A stretch of DNA of 64,000 bases, from NCBI GenBank assembly GCA_900544375.1, contig UQUZ01000011.1, forward strand, positions 1-64,000, given 5' to 3'. The translations under genes and the position numbers were made by a program. How positions within the stretch are numbered: position 1 is the stretch's first letter; every line of letters begins with the position of its first letter. The DNA is from an uncultured Oscillospiraceae bacterium (GTDB taxonomy: Bacteria; Bacillota; Clostridia; Oscillospirales; Acutalibacteraceae). Below, piece by piece: positions 58,744 through 64,000 of the stretch. The notes beneath the pieces are model-generated. The model was not told the DNA's origin. It did no database searches and saw only the letters and a program-made list of their open reading frames with translations.

Positions 58744-60030
58744 TTATGCAGAAAAACGCAACAGTGCCTCTCGCACATCCGATGCCAGATAAAAGGAACC
58801 GCAAACGAGCACCGCATCCTCCGGCTGTGCTTCCCGAAGCGCGAGGAGAAAGGCCTCCTCCGGATTCTCCTCTGCCCAGACTTCACTGCAAAAAGGCTCC
58901 ATTTCCCGCGCAAGCTGTTCCGCCGGCGTCGCGCGCGGGTTGGAGGGCGTAGTGGCGATCACCTTGGCGCACAGCGGGGCAATCTCCCGCGCGGCTACAG
59001 CATGCGCCTTATCTGCCATCATGCCGATCACGCCGATCAGCCGCCTGCCGGAAAGGAATTTGCGTACAGCCTGCGCAAGCCTTTGCAGCCCATCTTCATT
59101 ATGGCCGCCGTCGAGCAGCACAAGCGGCTGCGTTTGAAACACCTCCAGCCGCGCCGGAATGCGCACTCCCGCAATGCCGCTGATAATCGAGCGGCCCGTG
59201 ATCCGGCGCATGCCGCGCGAGCGTAGCGCTTCCGCCGCCAACACAGCAGTCATGCAATTGCCCACCTGGTGTGCACCAATCAGGGGAATATGGATGTGTA
59301 GGCCATTATAGACGATATCCGTGCCCGTAATCCTTTCCGCCTCAATGCGGACGTCCCCCATATTCTGCGTAATCAGCACATTGCTCTGCAAAATCGCTGT
59401 ATGATACAGAATATTGAATACACGCCGGTCCTGCTCCGGATAGGCCACAGTAATCCCGCCGCGCTTGACGATCCCGCACTTTTCGGCCGCGATCTCCTCA
59501 ATAGTGTTGCCGAGCACATTCATATGATCCATTGAAACAGAGGTAATCACGCTCACCAGCGGCGTTTTGATGATATTGGTGGAATCGAGCCTTCCGCCGA
59601 GGCCCACCTCAAGCACCACAATGTCGCAGCCTACCTGCGCGAAATAGAGGAAGGCGGCGGCGGTGATCACCTCAAACTCCGTGGGCTGCATATCGCGCTT
59701 GGCAAGCCTTTCTGCCACAGGCTTGATCTGCTCCATTGCAGAAGCAAAAGCCTCGTGTGGAATCATCTCGCCATTGATCTGAATCCTCTCTCGAAATTCG
59801 ATCACATAGGGCGAAGTAAACAACCCTGTTCGATACCCGGAGGCCTGTAGGATTCCAGCAAGCATCGCGCAAGTGGAGCCTTTGCCGTTCGTCCCCGCCA
59901 CATGGGCAAACTTCAGCTTATCCTGCGGGTTGCCAAGCTCTGCCATCATGGCCCGCATCCGCTCAAGGCCCGGCTTTACGCCAAATCGAAGCAGGGAATG
60001 CACATAACTGACCGCCTCATCATACCGCAT
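58744..60030 (-). CDS. folC: Folylpolyglutamate/dihydrofolate synthase
   Basis: A 428-residue Mur-ligase-type enzyme that adds glutamates to folate. The P-loop is HVAGTNGKGSTCAML, then FTSPYVIEFRERIQING, VLEVGLGGRLDSTN and VLLDGGHNEDG, all conserved. The ATG at 60030 follows GGGGG by about 8 nt; the longer frame is unsupported. Its promoter is at 60201-60229 and carries a start-site palindrome. Confidence 0.95.
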   Translation of the reverse strand: MRYDEAVSYVHSLLRFGVKPGLERMRAMMAELGNPQDKLKFAHVAGTNGKGSTCAMLAGILQASGYRTGLFTSPYVIEFRERIQINGEMIPHEAFASAMEQIKPVAERLAKRDMQPTEFEVITAAAFLYFAQVGCDIVVLEVGLGGRLDSTNIIKTPLVSVITSVSMDHMNVLGNTIEEIAAEKCGIVKRGGITVAYPEQDRRVFNILYHTAILQSNVLITQNMGDVRIEAERITGTDIVYNGLHIHIPLIGAHQVGNCMTAVLAAEALRSRGMRRITGRSIISGIAGVRIPARLEVFQTQPLVLLDGGHNEDGLQRLAQAVRKFLSGRRLIGVIGMMADKAHAVAAREIAPLCAKVIATTPSNPRATPAEQLAREMEPFCSEVWAEENPEEAFLLALREAQPEDAVLVCGSFYLASDVREALLRFSA

Positions 60031-60137
60031 TTGATATAACCCCCTTTGTTTTCTATTACGCAGCACGGAACTGTTTTGACTTTATATCCACGCAAAGCTA
60101 CTCTCTGCAATGATTCAAAGTGTTTTGATCCTCCACA

Positions 60138-60229
60138 AAAATGGCGTTGCCGCCGCGCGACAGGCATTTTTTCAATGCGTTAAACGACCCGTTTAACGCT
60201 ATTTTATCATAAATTTGTCGAAATCACAA
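60138..60229 (-). promoter_or_regulatory. folC promoter with covarying start-site hairpin
   Basis: On the minus strand: TTGTGA (60224-60229), 17-nt spacer, TAAAAT (60201-60206), then GCGTTAAAC / GTTTAACGC (60191-60199 and 60177-60185), a GCATT/AATGC hairpin sharing the last two bases, and CTGTCG...GGCAACGCCATTTTT. This copies the element in front of the GH35 gene, but both stem arms are changed together. Confidence 0.7.
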
Positions 60230-60273
60230 ATCGATCCACAAAAAACGAATGTTCGCCTTTTTGTGGAAATCCA

Positions 60274-60302
60274 TTGCATCCGGACCTGAATCGAAGTATA
60301 AT
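60274..60302 (+). promoter_or_regulatory. Sigma-A promoter of recD2-comFC
   Basis: TTGCAT (60274-60279), 17-nt spacer, perfect TATAAT (60297-60302). The leader has GTCGTC/GACGAC (60315-60333) before the ribosome site. Confidence 0.85.
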
Positions 60303-60376
60303 AACAGACAGTAGTCGTCAAAACCAGACGACAGACGTAAAAACCAGAATTTTTCCGGAAAGAATGGATCATCTTT

Positions 60377-62590
60377 ATGGACGAACAGGCACAAATCGAG
60401 TTGCGCGGCAGTGTGGAGGATGTAACCTTCTACCGCCCGGATACCGGCTTCACAGTGCTGGATTTAAACAGCGAAGGGGAACTGGTTACGGTGGTGGGCG
60501 TCCTCCCGGCGCTGTCCGCAGGGGAAGAGCTGCGGCTGATGGGGCATTGGGATGTGCACGCCTCCTTCGGCCGCCAATTCCGCGCAGAGCTTTGTGAGCG
60601 CAGCCTCCCCTCCACGGCCGGGCAGCTTCTGAAATACCTCTCCTCTGGCGCAGTCAAAGGCATTCGGGCCGCCACGGCGGAAAAAATTGTGGAGGCCTTC
60701 GGCGATCGCACCTTCGATATTCTTGAAAACGAGCCGGAGCGCCTCGCCACAATCAAGGGCATCTCCCGGGAAAAAGCGCATAAAATCTGCGAGGAATTCA
60801 AAAAACAATTTGCCGTTCGAGAGGTGATGATTGCCCTAGAATCCATCGGCATGACGCCGGCGGAATGTCTCGCGGCCTTTCGAAAGTTTGGCGCCTCCGC
60901 CATCGACCGCATCCATGAAAACCCCTATATCCTTTGCAGCGAAGATATCCACATGGGGTTTGAGCGGGCGGATGTGATCGCGCAAGCCATGCCCAACCGC
61001 CCGGATGCGATCCATCGAGTGCGGGCGGGCGTGATCTACGTGCTACGCCATAACCTGCACAACGGCCACACCTGTATCCCGCGGGAAAAATTGCTGACCC
61101 CTTCCCGCGACCTGCTGAATACCGACACCGATACCATCGAAATTGCGCTCGACGGCCTCTTAGAGGACCGTCAGCTTGTTTCCAAAACAATCGGCAGCAG
61201 GGAATTCATCTTCCTCCCCAGCGTTTACAGTGCGGAAAAGAGCGCCGCGGAGCGCATCCGGATCATGCTGCGGTTCCCCCCTGCCGGGAAACTGGCGTTG
61301 GAAAAGGAGATTCAGCGCGTCGAGCAAGAAAGCGGCATTCAATATGAAGAGAAACAGCGCCTCGCCATCACGACGGCCGTCCAGAAAGGCCTGCTTATCC
61401 TCACCGGCGGGCCGGGCACTGGTAAGACCACCACGCTCAAGGGCATTCTCACCCTGTTTGAGCGCGACGGGCTGGATGTTGCCCTTGCCGCGCCGACCGG
61501 CCGGGCGGCCAAGCGGATGTCCGAGCTGACGGGCAAGGAGGCGAAAACGATCCACCGCCTACTGGAGGTGGAATGGACGGAAAACGACCGCCCCGTTTTC
61601 GCGCGTGACGCGCGCAACCCGCTCGAGGCGGACGCTGTGATTGTGGACGAGCTCTCCATGGTGGATATCAACCTCTTTTCCAGCCTGCTGGATGCACTTC
61701 CTCTCGGCTGCCGCCTGGTTATGGTAGGCGATAGCGATCAGCTCCCGCCCGTGGGCGCAGGCAACGTTTTGCAGGATCTCATTCAGTCCGGGCTTCTGCC
61801 GACTGTCCAGCTCACAGAGGTGTTCCGCCAGGCGATGGAGAGCCTGATTGTGACCAATGCGCACCGCATCGTCAACGGCGAAACGCCTGTGCTCGACCGT
61901 AACGACGCGGACTTCTTTTTTATGCACCGACCCGCCCCCTACCTGGCCGAACGCACGGTGACAGAGCTGTGCGCCGCCCGACTGCCCAAAGCCTACGGCT
62001 ACTCCCCCATCTCGGATATCCAGGTGCTCTGCCCATCCCGCAAGGGCGATCTGGGCACGGTGAATCTCAACCGTGTGCTGCAAGGCGTGCTCAATCCGCC
62101 GGAGAAAAAGAAGCAGGAGATCACCATCAATGGGCGCATCCTGCGCACCGGCGATAAAGTGATGCAAACTAAAAATAATTACGATCTGCCTTGGACGCGT
62201 GACGGCGAAAACGGTTCGGGTGTATTCAACGGCGACGTTGGTATTTTGGAAAGGATTGAGCATGCGAGTTCCACGCTCTATGTGCTCTTTGACGACCGAA
62301 CAGCTATGTATTCCTTTGAATCGGCTGCTGAACTGGAGCTCGCCTATGCCATTACAGTGCATAAAAGCCAGGGCAGCGAATTTGAGGCGGTGGTTATGCC
62401 GGTGCTGAACGTAGTGCCGCAATTGAGCTACCGCAATCTGCTCTACACCGCCGTCACCCGTGCAAAATCTAAAATGATCCTGGTTGGCAGCAGGGATGTG
62501 GTGCATCGCATGGTAGAAAACGATAAAAAAACGCGCCGTTTTTCCGCCTTGCGCGCCTTTTTAACAGAAGAGGATAACGATGAAGCATAA
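60377..62590 (+). CDS. recD2: RecD2-type ATP-dependent DNA helicase
   Basis: A 737-residue superfamily 1B 5'-3' helicase of the RecBC-independent type. The N-terminal region (about 1-330) has the OB-like and HhH parts (TIKGISREKAHKICEEF), then Walker A LTGGPGTGKTTT (about 340-350), motif II VIVDELSMVD, GDSDQLPPVG, and the C-terminal UvrD-like block YAITVHKSQGSEFEAVV. It acts in replication-fork repair. GGAAAGAATGG precedes the start at some distance. The end overlaps comFC by 11 nt. Confidence 0.96.
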   Translation: MDEQAQIELRGSVEDVTFYRPDTGFTVLDLNSEGELVTVVGVLPALSAGEELRLMGHWDVHASFGRQFRAELCERSLPSTAGQLLKYLSSGAVKGIRAATAEKIVEAFGDRTFDILENEPERLATIKGISREKAHKICEEFKKQFAVREVMIALESIGMTPAECLAAFRKFGASAIDRIHENPYILCSEDIHMGFERADVIAQAMPNRPDAIHRVRAGVIYVLRHNLHNGHTCIPREKLLTPSRDLLNTDTDTIEIALDGLLEDRQLVSKTIGSREFIFLPSVYSAEKSAAERIRIMLRFPPAGKLALEKEIQRVEQESGIQYEEKQRLAITTAVQKGLLILTGGPGTGKTTTLKGILTLFERDGLDVALAAPTGRAAKRMSELTGKEAKTIHRLLEVEWTENDRPVFARDARNPLEADAVIVDELSMVDINLFSSLLDALPLGCRLVMVGDSDQLPPVGAGNVLQDLIQSGLLPTVQLTEVFRQAMESLIVTNAHRIVNGETPVLDRNDADFFFMHRPAPYLAERTVTELCAARLPKAYGYSPISDIQVLCPSRKGDLGTVNLNRVLQGVLNPPEKKKQEITINGRILRTGDKVMQTKNNYDLPWTRDGENGSGVFNGDVGILERIEHASSTLYVLFDDRTAMYSFESAAELELAYAITVHKSQGSEFEAVVMPVLNVVPQLSYRNLLYTAVTRAKSKMILVGSRDVVHRMVENDKKTRRFSALRAFLTEEDNDEA

Positions 62591-63299
62591 GGAATGGCTC
62601 GACCGGCTGCTCTCCATCCTCTACCCACCCCGATGCGTTTGCTGCGGTGCAGTGCTGCCCACGGGAGAAAGGCTCTGCGAAACCTGCTCGGAACGCATCG
62701 CCCGCATTGAAGCGCCGGTTTGCTTGCTCTGCGGGCAAAGCCTTCAGGATTGTAGCCGGAAACACCCCAAAACTGCCTATAAAGAGATCACAGCCCCGTT
62801 TTATTATGAGGACGCCATCCGAGAGGGAATCCATCGCTTTAAATTCCGTGATCGTCCCCAATATGCCGCCTATTTCGCCCAAGAGATGGCTGCGAGCATC
62901 CGGGCCAATTTGCCTGGCGTTGCCTTTGACCAGATTACCTGCGTGCCCATGCGCACCGCAAAGGAAAAAGAGCGCGGCTATAACCAGAGCGCCCTGCTCG
63001 CGCAGGAGCTCTCCAAGCTACTGGAGATTCCCGTGCACTGCCATCTGCTCCGTAAATGCGCCGACACCCCCGCGCAGCACGAGTTGAAAGGGGCTGAGCG
63101 CAGGGGCAATGTGTTCGGCGTGTTTGAGGTTGCCAAGCCGGAGCTGACGCAGGGCAAAACCATCCTGCTGTGCGACGATGTAAAAACCACGGGCGCAACC
63201 CTTGACGAATGTGCCAAGATGCTCAAACTCGCCGGGGCGCAGGAAGTTTACTGTGCATGCATCGCGGTGACGAGGAAAAATAAAAGCGTAGAAAAATAG
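62580..63299 (+). CDS. comFC: ComF-family phosphoribosyltransferase-like protein
   Basis: A 239-residue ComFC protein. The N-terminus has a zinc finger (CVCCG, CETC, CLLCGQ, C) and the C-terminal PRTase fold the PRPP loop ILLCDDVKTTGATLDEC. FDQITCVPMRTAKEKERGYNQSALLAQEL is the family signature. In competent bacteria it helps DNA uptake or processing. It overlaps recD2 by 11 nt. With comEC in the window, remnants of a transformation pathway are present, though the ComEC nuclease motif is lost. Confidence 0.94.
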   Translation: MKHKEWLDRLLSILYPPRCVCCGAVLPTGERLCETCSERIARIEAPVCLLCGQSLQDCSRKHPKTAYKEITAPFYYEDAIREGIHRFKFRDRPQYAAYFAQEMAASIRANLPGVAFDQITCVPMRTAKEKERGYNQSALLAQELSKLLEIPVHCHLLRKCADTPAQHELKGAERRGNVFGVFEVAKPELTQGKTILLCDDVKTTGATLDECAKMLKLAGAQEVYCACIAVTRKNKSVEK

Positions 63300-63332
63300 A
63301 TGTCTGGTCAACAGCGCTTGCTGTGTGCAACA

Positions 63333-63366
63333 AAAATACCGCTGCGGGTTTTCGCAGCGGTATTTT
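63333..63366. terminator. Bidirectional terminator between comFC and the acyl-CoA synthetase
   Basis: A perfect 14-bp stem AAAATACCGCTGCG / CGCAGCGGTATTTT with a 6-nt loop. Confidence 0.93.
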
Positions 63367-63372
63367 CTATTG

Positions 63373-63999
63373 TTATACGTCCTTGCCGTTCTTTTCCTGT
63401 TCTTCCTGCCGCTCTTTCTTCTCTTCCTCCGCGAATCGCTTAATCTTCTGCGTTGTTGTTTTGACAAATTCCGTTTCACGAACGACAAGCTTCTTAATGC
63501 TTTTATAAGAGGGCAATTTTTTATTGACCTCCTTTACCACATTGGAAAGTGCTTTAAACACTTCCTCGCTCGACACGGAGGATTGCTTGAGCTTCTCGCG
63601 GATCGCTTCCACATTGGGAAACACCTTCGCTGTGACCATCGTTTCATCATCTTCATCCTCGCCGACGACGATGGATTCCGCCACAAAGGGGTTTTTATTG
63701 AGGTAGTATTCTACTTCCTCCGGGTAAATATTTTTGCCGTTTTTCGTGACGATCACGTTTTTGATGCGGCCGGTGATTCGGTAATAGCCGTTTTCATCCA
63801 CCGTGCCGAGGTCGCCGGTGTGAAAAAAGCCATCCTCATCCAGCACCTCTGCCGTGGCCTCCGGATCGTTATAATAGCCGAGCATCACCATTGGGCCCTT
63901 CACGCAGATCTCACCTACGCCGGAGGCGTCCGCATTGATGATCTTCGCCTCTACGCCAGGCAGAGGCACGCCCACGGAATCCGGCAGCTCAATCCGGTC
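63373..63999 (-). CDS. AMP-forming acyl-CoA synthetase (5' end outside window)
   Basis: The C-terminal 208 residues or so of an adenylating enzyme. GEICVKGPMVMLGYYNDPEAT, FFHTGDLGTVDENGYYRITGR and KNVIVTKNGKNIYPEEVEYYL are the A5, A7, A8 motifs of long-chain fatty acyl-CoA ligases (FadD/FAA1 type), and KTTTQKIKRF gives the A10 lysine. A charged tail rich in Glu and Lys follows. The frame is open to the right edge. Fatty acid activation is the likely role. Confidence 0.92.
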   Translation of the reverse strand, partial: DRIELPDSVGVPLPGVEAKIINADASGVGEICVKGPMVMLGYYNDPEATAEVLDEDGFFHTGDLGTVDENGYYRITGRIKNVIVTKNGKNIYPEEVEYYLNKNPFVAESIVVGEDEDDETMVTAKVFPNVEAIREKLKQSSVSSEEVFKALSNVVKEVNKKLPSYKSIKKLVVRETEFVKTTTQKIKRFAEEEKKERQEEQEKNGKDV

Positions 64000-64000
64000 G

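Noticed and set aside
60243..60260. Possible LexA site (CGAATGTTCG) upstream of recD2
   Set aside because: The palindrome lacks the 4-nt centre of the GAAC-N4-GTTC consensus, so it is not a convincing SOS box.
1..64000. CRISPR arrays, tRNA and rRNA genes
   Set aside because: No regularly spaced direct repeats, cloverleaf or ribosomal RNA sequences were seen anywhere in the gene-free stretches.

Overview
The window looks like part of the chromosome of an anaerobic, endospore-forming, Gram-positive bacterium of the class Clostridia, probably a gut Oscillospiraceae-like lineage (an inference from gene content, not from a search). The supporting signs are a complete spoIIA operon, a spore photoproduct lyase, an IspH-S1 fusion of the clostridial type, PerR with rubrerythrin and Tpx for oxidative stress, a T-box in front of alaS, CIRCE control of htpG, and many lipoproteins with a Gram-positive lipobox. 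Housekeeping DNA is GC-rich. Two AT-rich stretches (about 4.4-8.5 kb and 40.3-44.0 kb) stand out as probably acquired DNA.

Layout. 0-2.6 kb: the end of clpB, then a hairpin-rich element bracketed by two nearly identical terminators. 2.6-4.1 kb: a GH5 glycosidase. 4.2-8.9 kb: an AT-rich island with a secreted protein, an anchored protein and a subtilase lipoprotein. It carries transposase remnants at both edges and is bracketed by two micro-genes for amphipathic peptides of 21 and 24 residues. 9-14.3 kb: a DUF5696 lipoprotein, pyrophosphatase, two GNAT acetyltransferases and glycerate kinase. 14.5-23.9 kb: a minus-strand run of T-box-alaS, HIT protein, phosphoribosyltransferase, comEC, holA, a Toprim protein and a phosphoesterase. 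24-31.6 kb: an XRE repressor with its divergent membrane target, a PBP, telA-xpaC and an M28 peptidase. 31.7-38.2 kb: an ABC-2 exporter, splB, perR, rubrerythrin, two small membrane proteins and a GH16 lipoprotein. 38.3-40.3 kb: htpG with CIRCE. 40.4-43.9 kb: a lactococcin-972-like bacteriocin cluster. 44-53.4 kb: vanZ, a GH35 beta-galactosidase, azlCD, ispH-S1, plsC, cmk, a flavoprotein and an RpiR-type regulator. 53.7-58.7 kb: a membrane protein, a J-like protein, a DUF5685 protein, tpx and spoIIA. 58.7-64 kb: folC, recD2, comFC and the end of an acyl-CoA synthetase.

The most interesting points are: the two peptide micro-genes, each with an identical -35 and 16-nt spacer, a strong Shine-Dalgarno and its own terminator; the subtilase island between them; the bacteriocin gene, whose start region holds no ATG, GTG or TTG but has an in-phase A AAA AAC slippery heptamer exactly where a -1 shift joins its signal peptide; and a covarying hairpin just downstream of the -10 box of folC, the M28 peptidase and the GH35 gene. 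The ComEC nuclease domain and the J-domain protein have both lost their catalytic motifs. No rRNA, tRNA or CRISPR array was seen.
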